The position numbers and the translations under genes were made by a program. A stretch of 64,000 nucleotides of DNA from DASQYE01 sp035940775 (lineage in GTDB: Bacteria > Acidobacteriota > Blastocatellia > Pyrinomonadales > Pyrinomonadaceae): contig DASZEN010000017.1 of NCBI GenBank assembly GCA_035940775.1, positions 186,001-250,000 of the forward strand, written 5' to 3'. The notes beneath the pieces are model-generated. The model did not search any database and had not been told where the DNA came from. It saw only the letters and a program-made list of their open reading frames with translations. Positions 1-8,408 of this stretch are shown piece by piece (the first letter of the stretch is position 1; each line of letters opens with the position of its first letter).

Positions 1-2
1 TA

Positions 3-335
3 ATCGTGCAGCAACCGGCGACCACCACGACACAGCCCATCGTTGTGACGCCGCCGCCAACGAGCACGTCATCTTCGACGACGACCACGACGGCCCCTGC
101 GGCCGCGCCCAACGGGGCGGACGACCTGAGCATTCAAGCGAGCATAGATAAGAAGCTGTCGGATGATACGACGCTCGCGTCGCTCGGCATCATCGCCACG
201 GTCGTCGAGGGAAGGGTCAGCCTGACCGGGACGGTCAATTCCGAGGACTTGAAGACGCGCGCCGAGCGTCTTGTTAAGGCCGTCAAAGGCGTCAAGCGGG
301 TGGATAATCAGATCATAGTATCCAGTACGCAATAG
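3..335 (+). CDS. BON-domain protein, 5' end cut by window edge
   Basis: The reading frame is open to the left edge, so the true start may lie outside the window; a GTG at 6 is the first possible start inside it. The first ~40 residues are Pro/Thr/Ser-rich low complexity (a linker or the tail of a longer protein). The rest is a BON domain (about residues 41-107) with the typical pattern of a charged helix, the VVEGRVSLTGTV strand pair, a second helix and the VDNQIIV end strand. BON domains bind phospholipids or act as periplasmic/outer-membrane attachment modules. Ends at a very long perfect palindrome that probably terminates transcription. Domain assignment is firm; the role is unknown. Confidence 0.75.
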   Translation: MVQQPATTTTQPIVVTPPPTSTSSSTTTTTAPAAAPNGADDLSIQASIDKKLSDDTTLASLGIIATVVEGRVSLTGTVNSEDLKTRAERLVKAVKGVKRVDNQIIVSSTQ

Positions 336-386
336 CGCCAGACGCGCTCTCTATGGACGGATGACGGGTTTCTAAAGGTAAAGGCA

Positions 387-428
387 ACGGACGCGCCGCT
401 TTCTAAATTTAGAAAGCGGCGCGTCCGT
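387..428. terminator. Perfect 42-bp palindrome, probable bidirectional terminator
   Basis: Positions 387-407 and 408-428 are exact reverse complements with no spacer (centre AAA/TTT at 407/408). It lies between two convergent genes (ending at 335 and 509), which fits a shared terminator, though no U-tract follows and a zero-loop palindrome of this length is unusual for one. Confidence 0.55.
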
Positions 429-508
429 CTAATCTCGCCAGCGGCGCGTGCGCCTGTAGTGCGCACCCGTGCGCTCCGTTATAGCAGCAGCGTCCGCGCG
501 TTATGCTT

Positions 509-736
509 TTAGTGGCCCTCCGTGTGCTGGCGCAGCCATTCGTCCATCTCGTCTTCCGTAGGCGTGCGCCCCAGCTCCTCGCCCAGGCGCTTGCGCACAT
601 ACTCGTGCTCCGTTCGGGCGACATCCTCAAGCTCGGGGTCTATGTCACTTGACGCTGCTTCGCCGGATGGCACGGATTCTCCACTGTCGTCAGGTAGGGC
701 CGTGGTCGAGGGTGGAATGTCTGATTCATCTGGCAT
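509..736 (-). CDS. Small acidic protein of unknown function
   Basis: 75 residues starting at ATG. The N-terminal half is rich in Ser, Asp, Glu and Pro and probably disordered; the C-terminal part (about 38-72) looks like a short amphipathic helical segment (EHEYVRKRLGEELGRTPTED). No signal peptide or membrane segment. It stands alone between two inverted repeats that look like terminators (387-428 downstream, 772-817 upstream). I do not recognise a family. That it is a gene rests on its protein-like composition and the flanking signals. Confidence 0.5.
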   Translation of the reverse strand: MPDESDIPPSTTALPDDSGESVPSGEAASSDIDPELEDVARTEHEYVRKRLGEELGRTPTEDEMDEWLRQHTEGH

Positions 737-771
737 CGCTTAAGCTCTTTCATTCTCCCGGGAGTTGCCTT

Positions 772-817
772 GAGTTAATGCCAGCCCCGCCGCAAAGCGA
801 TTGGCTGGCATTAACTC
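772..817 (-). terminator. 15-bp perfect stem-loop downstream of the RebB-like gene
   Basis: Arms 772-786 and 803-817 are exact reverse complements with a 16-nt loop. It lies 43 bp beyond the stop of the leftward gene at 860, as expected for its terminator; no strong U-tract. Confidence 0.5.
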
Positions 818-859
818 CGTAGATTTGAACCGCAACGGCGGCTTCTTCAAATGAAGCTG

Positions 860-1192
860 CTAAGCCGTCGGAATGTTTGGCGGGGGGTTAAGTGATTCGA
901 GCGCGTTTTTGATGATTGATGCCTCCCTGGCGACATTACCGCCCGTGTCCATCATCGCCACCGCGACGACTTCCATCGGGCTCAGGTTCGCCACCATGTT
1001 GACGGCCTTGGCGGTCACAGCGAGCCCCAGCAAGTCCATCGAGTGTTGGTTTGAGTTTGCGTTCTGCTGTGACTGATTGATATTGACAATCAGGTTTGAG
1101 AACGCCAGGTTGGAGAGCGCAGCGGGCGTCTCGGCCACGCTGGCGAGGTTGTTCAGAGCAATGTCATCGGAAGTCGTTCCATCTATCGCCAT
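860..1192 (-). CDS. RebB-like (R-body subunit-like) small protein
   Basis: 110 residues, ATG start with a good upstream GAGGAG eight bases away. The sequence is almost free of Arg, Lys and aromatic residues and rich in Ala, Asn, Leu and Val. It has the layout known from RebB-family R-body proteins: a short variable N-terminus, a TPA-containing helix, an Asn/Gln-rich stretch (QNANSNQ, about residues 42-48) and a hydrophobic helix with AVTAKAVNMVANL. RebB proteins polymerise into coiled ribbons. The match is by pattern only, and no second Reb gene is adjacent, so an unrelated Ala/Asn-rich protein is possible. Confidence 0.4.
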   Translation of the reverse strand: MAIDGTTSDDIALNNLASVAETPAALSNLAFSNLIVNINQSQQNANSNQHSMDLLGLAVTAKAVNMVANLSPMEVVAVAMMDTGGNVAREASIIKNALESLNPPPNIPTA

Positions 1193-1514
1193 ATGCTTGC
1201 TCCTCTAATCCTTTAATAAGGATTCGTTTCGAGCGGTGAGCCCGGTCTACGCCGGGAACACGGTGAAGAAGACGCGGAGGAGTCGCCGTAGAGAGAGACC
1301 CGATGAGGCGGAATGCGAATCGATGCCCCTCTGTCTCGTGCGCCGGTTCTACGTCCTCTGTGTTGAGCTGTGGCCTTCCTCTTCATTTATGTGGAGAGCA
1401 TCCAACTTGTGGCGCTTAATGTCAACACCCGATTTCATCTCTCTCGACGGCCAGCCGATTAAATGGGCCCGGCGCGAGCGCCCGCCTTTGTAGCAGAGTG
1501 GCCGCGGCGCGCGT
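1193..1514. other. Gene-free stretch with a small inverted repeat
   Basis: No convincing coding region. Immediately upstream of the RebB-like gene, 1207-1224 is an inverted repeat with 7-bp arms (AATCCTT / AAGGATT) around TAAT, which could be an operator or part of the leader. Confidence 0.4.
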
Positions 1515-1952
1515 TCAGGCAACCCGAACGCGCACCGCGCCCGTCACGAGCGAAGTCTCTATGACGAGGCCAGCCTCTTCGCCCTCCAAAAGTATGCGCC
1601 GCTCGTCATCGCCGTGCGCAAAGAAGCTGACGGCCGTAATCAGGCAATCGACGGGAGCCGCCGTGAACTGTGCGAGCCCGAGGGCAGCGCGCCCGTCCTC
1701 CTGCAATAACCGAACGTCCTCGCGCAGCCGCGCCCTCGTCTCGTCATCGACCGGTAGCTCCCTGATCGCCAAAGATTGCTGAAGCAGTCCCATCTCGCCG
1801 TCAACGTAGATCGTCCAGATAAAGCTTATGTCGAGAAGGATGTGGAGGGCCTGATCCGTGCTGAAATATCCGAGAACGGTTGCGCCGATGACGTGCGCGA
1901 TGACGTGATCCTGGTGGGTGCTGGTTTCCTGCGGCGACCAATCAATTGTCAT
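1515..1952 (-). CDS. Conserved-looking soluble protein of unknown function
   Basis: 145 residues. Begins with a hydrophilic stretch containing three His residues in HQDHVIAHVIG, followed by a hydrophobic helix and acidic, helix-rich sequence with a possible strand-rich end (GLVIETSLVTGAVRVRVA). No signal peptide. The composition and codon pattern are those of a real gene. I do not recognise the family. The spacing to the next leftward-reading gene (start 2557, stop 2090) is about 140 bp, so they could share a transcript. Confidence 0.55.
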   Translation of the reverse strand: MTIDWSPQETSTHQDHVIAHVIGATVLGYFSTDQALHILLDISFIWTIYVDGEMGLLQQSLAIRELPVDDETRARLREDVRLLQEDGRAALGLAQFTAAPVDCLITAVSFFAHGDDERRILLEGEEAGLVIETSLVTGAVRVRVA

Positions 1953-2089
1953 TTTCCGAGGCCACTTCCGGAAACAAAGGTTTCAAGGAACGAGCCGCCT
2001 TCGCGCGCTCGTTCGTCAAGAGTGAAGAGAGTGCTTCGCCCACTGCCTTTCGTCAAAGCGCGGCGACCCTCGCGCGCGCTCCCGCCCTT

Positions 2090-2557
2090 TCAGAAAACAA
2101 AACAGAGATCGTATTTTTCGCCCGGCAAATCTATGTAAAGCTTGTGCTCGTCGGCGTCTATTTTAATGATGTCCTGACAGATAAGGACGAACACGCGTTT
2201 GCAGCCGCGCAGCGCCGAGCCTTCGGCGAACTTCAGTGTCAGTGAGGTCGGGGTCGTGATGTAATCGCCTGAGAGCGTCTGCGGGATAACGATGGTCAAC
2301 CCCTCGTCGGTCGGCAGCTCCTGCTGCGCCTCCCTGTTCATGAAAGTCCCCTGCGACGGCGACTGTGGCGTGAACCGCACATCGCCGCGCTGGCGCAGCC
2401 GGGCCCACTCGGCTGCGCCGAGCGAGAGGCCGAAGGACGCAAACATATCGGAGAGCGCAATCGTGAACTCGCCGCCCACGTGCGCCTGCTGAATACGGGC
2501 GATCAATTCGTGGACGGGCGCCCTGAGTTCGGGGCGCGCAACGCATTCGACCAGCAT
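2090..2557 (-). CDS. Unknown 155-residue protein
   Basis: ATG start preceded by GAGGG seven bases away on the coding strand. Helical N-terminal half followed by a strand-rich C-terminal half (LTIVIPQTLSGDY, SLTLKFAEGS, KRVFVLICQDIIKIDADE, KLYIDLPG). No signal peptide or membrane segment, no recognised catalytic motif. Another frame of the same strand is also open here, but this frame has the ribosome site and the more protein-like composition. Function unknown. Confidence 0.5.
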   Translation of the reverse strand: MLVECVARPELRAPVHELIARIQQAHVGGEFTIALSDMFASFGLSLGAAEWARLRQRGDVRFTPQSPSQGTFMNREAQQELPTDEGLTIVIPQTLSGDYITTPTSLTLKFAEGSALRGCKRVFVLICQDIIKIDADEHKLYIDLPGEKYDLCFVF

Positions 2558-2802
2558 CAGTAGCCCTCGACTTCAATAAAATTTCCGGAATAATCGTTAC
2601 GGCCCGCATAGTACATGCCGGGGCCGACGACGCGCAAGAGGAGAGAAAACCTTCCGCCGAAAAAGCGCGAGCGCGCACGTCTTCATAACCATCACTGCGC
2701 CTGAGAATTAGAGTGAGAGACGGCGGCGAAGAGAAATCAAGCGCGGACGACGCGTCTTCGGCACGCGCTTACTACTTTTTCGACGCGCTCTCTCACTACT
2801 TC

Positions 2803-4107
2803 TCACTCGGGGCTCGCCTTCCCTCCCGTCCGGTCACTCTCATAGCTCAAAAGGCTCTTCGCCAACAGGGCCGCCAATCCGACCGCGATCAGGCAGCCGA
2901 CGCCGCCCGTGACAACCGCGAACATCACGCTGCCCGTCAAGGTGGCGACCGCACCGGCCTCAAGCTCGCCCAGTTGCGGCCCGCCCATGAAGAAGATCAT
3001 GTTGACGGAGGTCATGCGCCCGCGCAGTTGGTTCGGCGTCGAAAGCTGCCGGATGGTTTGCCTGAGAACGGTGCTGACGGTGTCGGCCGCGCCCGTCAGG
3101 GCCAACATCAGGAGCGAGAACCAGAAGACGCGCGAGAGGCCGAAAGCGATGGTCGCCGCGCCGTAGACGGCGACGGAGCCGATCACGATTGCCCCCTGGC
3201 GGCGCAACACGCCGAGACGCGTCATCGCCAGCGCCGTAACGACCGAGCCCACGGCCGGGGCCGCCGCGAGCACGCCGAGCCCGCGCGCCCCGACACGCAG
3301 AATCTCCGTCGCGTAGATAGGCAGGAGCGCCGTCGCCGAAGCGAAGAACGTGGCTATGAAATCGAGCGTCATCGTCTGCACAATAATAGGGGTGCGCCAG
3401 ACGAACCTTAAGCCTTCGCCGAGCGCGCTGAAGCTAACGCGCGCAGCCTCTTCGTCAGACCTCGCGGCGCGACCGCTGGCCCGTACGAGCGAGACGGCCA
3501 CGATGACGGCCAGAAACGAGGCGGCGTTGATGGCGTAGATCAGGGCCGGGGCGTACGAGTTGAGCAACAGCCCGGCGAGCGACGGGCCCGCGATCATAGA
3601 GACGTGAAAGACTGTGAGATAGAGGCTGACGGCGTTCTGAAAATCTTCGGGCGGAACGAGCGCGGGTAAGAGCGCCTGCCGCGCCGGGGCCTCAAACGCG
3701 ACCGCCGCCGAAGCGATCGCCGTCAGCAGGTATATGGGCCATACGCTCCGCAGGCCACTGGCGGTGATGAGGGCCAACGCGCCCGCGCTCGCCAGCATAA
3801 CCACCTGCGTCGCCAGTATGAGACGCTTACGATCAACCGCGTCGGCCACCACGCCGCCCAGCAGCGAGCACAGGATGATCGGCACGACCCGCACGAGGCC
3901 GACCGCGCCCAGCGCCAGCGCCGATTTCGTCAGCAGGTAGATATGCCAGTTGATGGCCACCAACTGCATCTGTGACCCGGTCACGGAGATGAGCTGGCCC
4001 GTCCACATGAGACGAAAATCGCGATGGCGCAGGGCGTTGAAAGATGAGCGACGATCAGCGTGTAGAGAGTTCGTGTCCGGGGCGGGCGAGAGTTTCGGAG
4101 CAACCAT
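2803..4107 (-). CDS. MFS exporter of the EntS-like (MFS_3) family
   Basis: 434 residues with about twelve hydrophobic segments. After a ~25-residue cytoplasmic N-terminus comes FRLMWTGQLISVTGSQM, the family's first-helix signature, then the MFS loop motif GGVVADAVDRKR between helices 2 and 3. The second half holds a second half-motif region (RQTIRQLSTPNQLRGRMTS). These are hallmarks of the DHA3/MFS_3 group, which exports siderophores and drugs by proton antiport at the inner membrane. No siderophore genes are adjacent, so the substrate cannot be inferred. No obvious ribosome site at the ATG chosen. Confidence 0.85.
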   Translation of the reverse strand: MVAPKLSPAPDTNSLHADRRSSFNALRHRDFRLMWTGQLISVTGSQMQLVAINWHIYLLTKSALALGAVGLVRVVPIILCSLLGGVVADAVDRKRLILATQVVMLASAGALALITASGLRSVWPIYLLTAIASAAVAFEAPARQALLPALVPPEDFQNAVSLYLTVFHVSMIAGPSLAGLLLNSYAPALIYAINAASFLAVIVAVSLVRASGRAARSDEEAARVSFSALGEGLRFVWRTPIIVQTMTLDFIATFFASATALLPIYATEILRVGARGLGVLAAAPAVGSVVTALAMTRLGVLRRQGAIVIGSVAVYGAATIAFGLSRVFWFSLLMLALTGAADTVSTVLRQTIRQLSTPNQLRGRMTSVNMIFFMGGPQLGELEAGAVATLTGSVMFAVVTGGVGCLIAVGLAALLAKSLLSYESDRTGGKASPE

Positions 4108-4218
4108 TCCGCTGATAAGTTACAGCTTTAAGGGGCCGAACTCAAACCCGCAAGGGCGGAGCCATTCCGTCGAGCCAATCTTTCATGCGCCGTCTTATGA
4201 AAGCCCTACATTTGAGAC

Positions 4219-4256
4219 GAAACCGCCCGCGTCATCGTTCCGACGCGGGCGGTTTC
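4219..4256 (-). terminator. Hairpin terminator after nrdJ
   Basis: Arms 4219-4233 and 4242-4256 form a 15-bp perfect GC-rich stem with an 8-nt loop, about 50 bp past the nrdJ stop codon. On the minus strand it is followed by moderately U-rich sequence. Confidence 0.7.
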
Positions 4257-4307
4257 CTTATTCTCTATGTGAACGGTCGCCGTATAGGTTCAAACGACGG
4301 CTCCGGC

Positions 4308-6878
4308 CTATTTACACTTGGAGTAGCCGCAGTCGCGGCAGAAATCGCAGCCCGAGGCGTGCTCCATCTGGCCGTGACATTCCGGGCAAGTGCCTATCAT
4401 GCTGCTCATCTGACCGGCGGCCGCCATCGTCGCGGTGGTGGTGGCGGCGCTCCCCTGGCTCTTACCGGCGGCGCGCGCCGAATCCGGCAACCCCTGAAGG
4501 CGACGGCTGGTGAGCAGAATGCACTCGGCGACGGCCTGTTCGGGCGAAGTCAGCAGGCGCTCGTTGAACCAGACGGCGTGCGTGCCCGTCACTTTGTTCA
4601 AGCTGTGCGCAACCTCGGCCGCCTCAAATCCACCGCGCAGCATCTTGGACGCCAGCAAGCCCACGCCTCCGGAGATAGGCCCCGTGGCGAAGACCTCCTG
4701 TATGACCTTGCCATCGTGATTGACGGTGACGTAGAGATTCTGACCGTCAAAGGGTATTTGCCAGGTCGCGCCGCGCAACTCGCGTGGACGCTCTATGCGC
4801 AACGCCGAGGGCGACTGCGCCATACTGGCAGGGCTGACGACAGCAACGTGCGCCGCGTCGTCATGGCTCGCTGGCGGCTCGTCGAGAACTTCGACCGTCG
4901 CTTCCGGATTGCAGGCCAGCTCGCCCTTCTCTTCCTGCTTCATGGAAGTCAGCACCTGACCCTCGCGCGAGCCGTCGCGATAGTAGCTGACGGCCTTACA
5001 GCCCAACTGCCGCGCCAGTCTATAGAGCGCGTCGACCGCCTCCACCGTATCATCGTACGCGCCGTTGCAGGTCTTCGATACCGAGTTATCGACGTTGCGC
5101 TGCGCGGCGGCCAGGACATGCACGTGCTGCTCTGCGCTGATGGACATCGCCGTGATGAAGTAGGGCGGCAACTCCGATTCATGCTCGACGACGTAGGCGG
5201 CCGCCGCATCTATGGATTGCTGATCGGTCTGATCCACGTCGATGCCTAGCGCCTGCGCGGCGAGCGTGTGGACGTAGGTGCGCGTTCCCAAAGTATCGTG
5301 ACGCACATAGGCCCACGAGAAGTTCGGCTCGACGCCCGAACTTGTCTCGGCGACGAGCGAGATCGTGCCCGTCGGCGCAATCGTCGTCACCTCATAGTTG
5401 CGCGGAGTGATACGACCGCCCGGCTCCTTATCAATCGCGTCGCCCAACATGCCGCGCAGAAATTCATCGTAAGCTTCTTTGTTCGGCTCGTATTCGGGGA
5501 ACGTGCCCTTTTCGGCCCCGAGCCGCAGACTCTCGGCCCACGCTTCGCGACGCACAAACCCCATTACCTCGTCCATAAAATCTATGGACTGCGGCGAGCC
5601 GTAAGCCAGCTTCAGATTCAGACAGAGGTCTGCGAAGCCCATGATTCCCAGCCCGACGGGACGCGTGCGTTTGACCGTCTCATCGATCTCCGGCAACGGC
5701 CAGGTGCAGGTGTCTATCACGTTGTCCAGAAATCTCACGCACAGGTGAGTCGTCTCGCGCAGGCGTTCCCAATCGACGCGCCTGACCGGATCATAGAACT
5801 TGTTGAGATCGATTGATCCGAGGTTGCAGGAGTTGGAGAAATGCAGGAACTGTTCGCCGCACGGATTGCAGGAGTAGATCGGCCCCATGGATTTCATCAT
5901 GTGGTTATGCCGATTGACCTCGTCGATAAAGGCTATGCCCGGCTCGGCATACTTATGCGCGCTCGCCACGATGCGATTCCAGATGTCGGGCGCGTAGACC
6001 ATGCCGGGCCGAGGCGGCTCCTCCTTCGTAGCGGCCGAGAGGTCTGTTGCCTCAAACGTCGCCTTGTCTCTGAAGGTGATGGTCGAGCCGTCCGCTCGAC
6101 GGTAGATGACATAGTCCTGGCCCGAGACCGGATCGAAGATCGGATCATTCCAGGGCTTGCCGTCGAACTCAAGCTGGAACCACTCATTGCGGTCGACCGC
6201 TTCCAGAAACCTGTCGGTGACATTGACGGAGATGTTGAAGTTGGTCAGCGAGTGCTGGTCATTCTTGGCATGAATGAAGCGCAGGATGTCCGGATGCGTC
6301 ACACGCATCATTCCCATGTTCGCGCCACGCCGCACACCGCCCTGCTTGACCACGTCCGTAACCTGATTGACGATGTTCATGAAAGAGACGGGCCCGGAGG
6401 CGACGCCCCGAGTTGAGCTGACCATCGCTCCCGCCGGGCGCAGAAACTCATAGGTCATGCCCGTGCCGCCGCCCGTCTGGTGAATGGTTGCGGCCGCCTT
6501 GGCATGTTCCATAATGCCTGCGATCGAATCCGGCACCTCGAGGACGAAGCACGCGGCGAGTTGCCCCGTAGACTTGCCAGCGTTGACGAGGCAGGGCGTG
6601 TTCGGGACGAACTCGCGATTGAGCATCACCTCCGACATCTCCGCATAGAACTGGTCGCGCTTCTGCGGGTCTGTCTCCGCGACCGAGACGTGCGCCACCA
6701 CACGGCGCACGATATCGGGCCACTCCTCAAGAGGATTTCCCTGAGCATCCTTTAAGGAATAGCGCTTGCTGACGACGCGGCGCGCGTTGAGCCCGAGCAG
6801 TGAGCCTTGCTGCTGTTGTTGCGTCGGCGTCAGCGCCGGGGCCTGGTTCGAGGTGTTGGGGTCGATTACGGTGCTCAT
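4308..6878 (-). CDS. nrdJ: Adenosylcobalamin-dependent (class II) ribonucleotide reductase
   Basis: 856 residues. Reduces ribonucleotides to deoxyribonucleotides using a B12-derived thiyl radical, so it works with or without oxygen. Visible family features: FVPNTPCLVNAG near the substrate site, HQTGGGTGM, GGVRRGANMGMM, the active-site loop YSCNPCGEQ, and APTGTIS followed by SSGVEPNFSW. The last ~30 residues carry paired Cys motifs (CPECHGQMEHASGCDFC, CRDCGYSKC) as in the redox-active/zinc-binding tail of long NrdJ proteins. ATG start with GGGAAAGG upstream. Transcribed alone from a promoter about 220 bp upstream that overlaps NrdR-like boxes. No nrdA/nrdB genes are in the window. Confidence 0.95.
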   Translation of the reverse strand: MSTVIDPNTSNQAPALTPTQQQQQGSLLGLNARRVVSKRYSLKDAQGNPLEEWPDIVRRVVAHVSVAETDPQKRDQFYAEMSEVMLNREFVPNTPCLVNAGKSTGQLAACFVLEVPDSIAGIMEHAKAAATIHQTGGGTGMTYEFLRPAGAMVSSTRGVASGPVSFMNIVNQVTDVVKQGGVRRGANMGMMRVTHPDILRFIHAKNDQHSLTNFNISVNVTDRFLEAVDRNEWFQLEFDGKPWNDPIFDPVSGQDYVIYRRADGSTITFRDKATFEATDLSAATKEEPPRPGMVYAPDIWNRIVASAHKYAEPGIAFIDEVNRHNHMMKSMGPIYSCNPCGEQFLHFSNSCNLGSIDLNKFYDPVRRVDWERLRETTHLCVRFLDNVIDTCTWPLPEIDETVKRTRPVGLGIMGFADLCLNLKLAYGSPQSIDFMDEVMGFVRREAWAESLRLGAEKGTFPEYEPNKEAYDEFLRGMLGDAIDKEPGGRITPRNYEVTTIAPTGTISLVAETSSGVEPNFSWAYVRHDTLGTRTYVHTLAAQALGIDVDQTDQQSIDAAAAYVVEHESELPPYFITAMSISAEQHVHVLAAAQRNVDNSVSKTCNGAYDDTVEAVDALYRLARQLGCKAVSYYRDGSREGQVLTSMKQEEKGELACNPEATVEVLDEPPASHDDAAHVAVVSPASMAQSPSALRIERPRELRGATWQIPFDGQNLYVTVNHDGKVIQEVFATGPISGGVGLLASKMLRGGFEAAEVAHSLNKVTGTHAVWFNERLLTSPEQAVAECILLTSRRLQGLPDSARAAGKSQGSAATTTATMAAAGQMSSMIGTCPECHGQMEHASGCDFCRDCGYSKCK

Positions 6879-7102
6879 CTATTCTGCCTTTCCCGCGTCG
6901 AAAACGAATCGCGCGAGGCCCTCATCAAGATTCAAAAAATATGCGGCGCGTCGTCGGAACCGCCCTCGCCCTCGCGCCGTTCGGAAATTGTGGTTCGGAT
7001 ACTGCGGCTGGCTTAATTTGAGGCGACGAAACCCCGTGCAGATCGCGATTCGGGAGAGCCTCGCGCCCGCAGCTTTTGTCTGCCTCGCCCCAAGCGGAGC
7101 GC

Positions 7103-7131
7103 ACTATAACCTTTTATCAGGGGGATGTCAA
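7103..7131 (-). promoter_or_regulatory. Sigma-70-type promoter of nrdJ
   Basis: On the minus strand: TTGACA (complement of 7126-7131), a 17-bp spacer, then TATAGT (complement of 7103-7108). The -35 is a perfect consensus match and the -10 matches 5 of 6. Predicted transcript start near 7096, giving a leader of about 218 nt. Confidence 0.75.
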
Positions 7132-7172
7132 TATATTGTGGCCATCTTTTTTTTCAGTGCAATAGAGTGTGT
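7126..7172. promoter_or_regulatory. Pair of NrdR-box-like operators
   Basis: Box 1 core CAATATATTG (7129-7138) is a perfect palindrome matching the CWATATATWG core of the NrdR box. Box 2 core CAATAGAGTG (7160-7169) matches 8 of 10 and is followed by the consensus TGT. The two centres are exactly 31 bp apart, the three-turn spacing known for NrdR box pairs. Box 1 overlaps the -35 element, which suits repression of nrdJ by NrdR when dATP/ATP is high. The nrdR gene itself is not in this window. Confidence 0.75.
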
Positions 7173-7407
7173 AAGTTGAGAACTTACATCAACATCTTTT
7201 CGGCCATTTCACGCATCAAAACAGTGGTTTCGGAAGCCACGGGGCGCGATTTTCAAGGGCCCGCGCCGCCTTTCGGGAGGGGGCATTATGATACCACCCC
7301 GACCGGCCTGACGGGTAACGCGGAAGGCCCCTCGGCGGATGCCTCGATTTAAGGTTTTGTAGTCTAAAATTTGCCGCGAGAGCGGTAAGAAAGTTGAGCA
7401 AGCAGGA

Positions 7408-8352
7408 TTGAATAAGCAACAGAATTCAGAGGGCGACATACTGGTACACGGCACGGCGGCGGACGGGACGGTGCGCTGTATGGCGGCGGTGACGACGAAC
7501 CTCGTCGCGGAGGCGGCGCGCAGGCATCAGACCTCGCCGACCGTCACCGCCGCGCTCGGTCGGACACTGACGGGGACGCTTCTTCTAGGGTCGAGCCTCA
7601 AGGAATTTGATCGGTTGACAGTGCAGATCAAGGGCGATGGGCCCATCGGTGGAATCACGGCCGAGGCAAATGCGCGCGGGCAGGTGCGCGGGTATGTGCG
7701 TAATCCCGATGCGCACGTCGCGCTTAACGATCAAACGGGCAAGTTCGATGTCAGGAACATAGTCGGCAACGGCATGTTTTATGTGACGCGTGAATCGGGG
7801 TTTGACCTGGGGCTTCATCGTGACCCTTATCGCGGTTCCGTCCCGATCATCTCGGGCGAGATCGCCGAAGACTTCGCTTACTACCTGACCAAGTCGGAGC
7901 AGATTCCCTCGGCGGTGATGCTGGGGGTTCTATTGCGGGCCAACGCGGAGGGCGATGCGTTCGTCGCCGCGGCGGGCGGGCTGATGATTCAAATCATGCC
8001 GGGAGCGGACGAAAAGACCGTCGCCTCCATCGAATCGTCCGTGAGCCGGACGCCGCAAACCACAAAGATGATCGGCGAAGGCGCGCGTCCCGTAGACTTG
8101 CTGCGCACCGCGCTTGGGCCAATCGAGTTTGAAATCCTTGACGAGCTGCCCGTCAGCTTCGCGTGCCCGTGCTCTTATGAGCGCGCCGTGTCGCTCATCT
8201 CCTCGATTGATCGGCGCGAGTTGGAAGCGATGCTGCGCGAGGATCGCGGCGCGATTATGACCTGCCACTTTTGTAACGAGTCTTACCGTATGGACGAGGC
8301 GGAACTGGCGGGCATTATTCAGAGCGGCGACAGATCGGGGGCGCTGAAATGA
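7408..8352 (+). CDS. hslO: Hsp33 redox-regulated chaperone
   Basis: 314 residues. Holdase chaperone switched on by oxidation: zinc release and disulfide formation unfold the linker. N-terminal domain starts with the family pattern GTAADGTVRCMAAVTTNLV and SPTVTAALGRTL; the C-terminal redox switch is complete, with Cys253-x-Cys255 and Cys286-x2-Cys289. The start is a TTG with AGGA almost touching it; no better in-frame start exists, since the family's conserved sequence begins about 15 residues in. The stop codon lies inside the left arm of the following terminator. Confidence 0.93.
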   Translation: MNKQQNSEGDILVHGTAADGTVRCMAAVTTNLVAEAARRHQTSPTVTAALGRTLTGTLLLGSSLKEFDRLTVQIKGDGPIGGITAEANARGQVRGYVRNPDAHVALNDQTGKFDVRNIVGNGMFYVTRESGFDLGLHRDPYRGSVPIISGEIAEDFAYYLTKSEQIPSAVMLGVLLRANAEGDAFVAAAGGLMIQIMPGADEKTVASIESSVSRTPQTTKMIGEGARPVDLLRTALGPIEFEILDELPVSFACPCSYERAVSLISSIDRRELEAMLREDRGAIMTCHFCNESYRMDEAELAGIIQSGDRSGALK

Positions 8353-8400
8353 CGAATAGATGAGCGGCCTCAAAACCGAAAACCGCTCATCCATTCGTCA
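8350..8400. terminator. Bidirectional terminator between hslO and a convergent gene
   Basis: Arms 8350-8367 and 8383-8400 pair at 17 of 18 positions around a 15-nt A-rich loop. The left arm starts with the hslO stop codon; the opposing gene ends at 8409. Confidence 0.75.
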
Positions 8401-8408
8401 CTCCGTAT

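Larger units (their letters stand above)
6879..7407. other. Divergent nrdJ-hslO regulatory region
   Basis: 529 bp without genes. Holds the nrdJ promoter and NrdR-like boxes (7103-7172) and a ~220-nt nrdJ leader. I looked for the conserved B12-box and core of a cobalamin riboswitch in the leader and did not find them. No clear promoter for hslO could be assigned. Confidence 0.6.

Noticed and set aside
6879..7100. Cobalamin riboswitch in the nrdJ leader
   Set aside because: The long leader and B12-dependent enzyme made it worth checking, but the conserved core and B12-box were not found in the minus-strand sequence.
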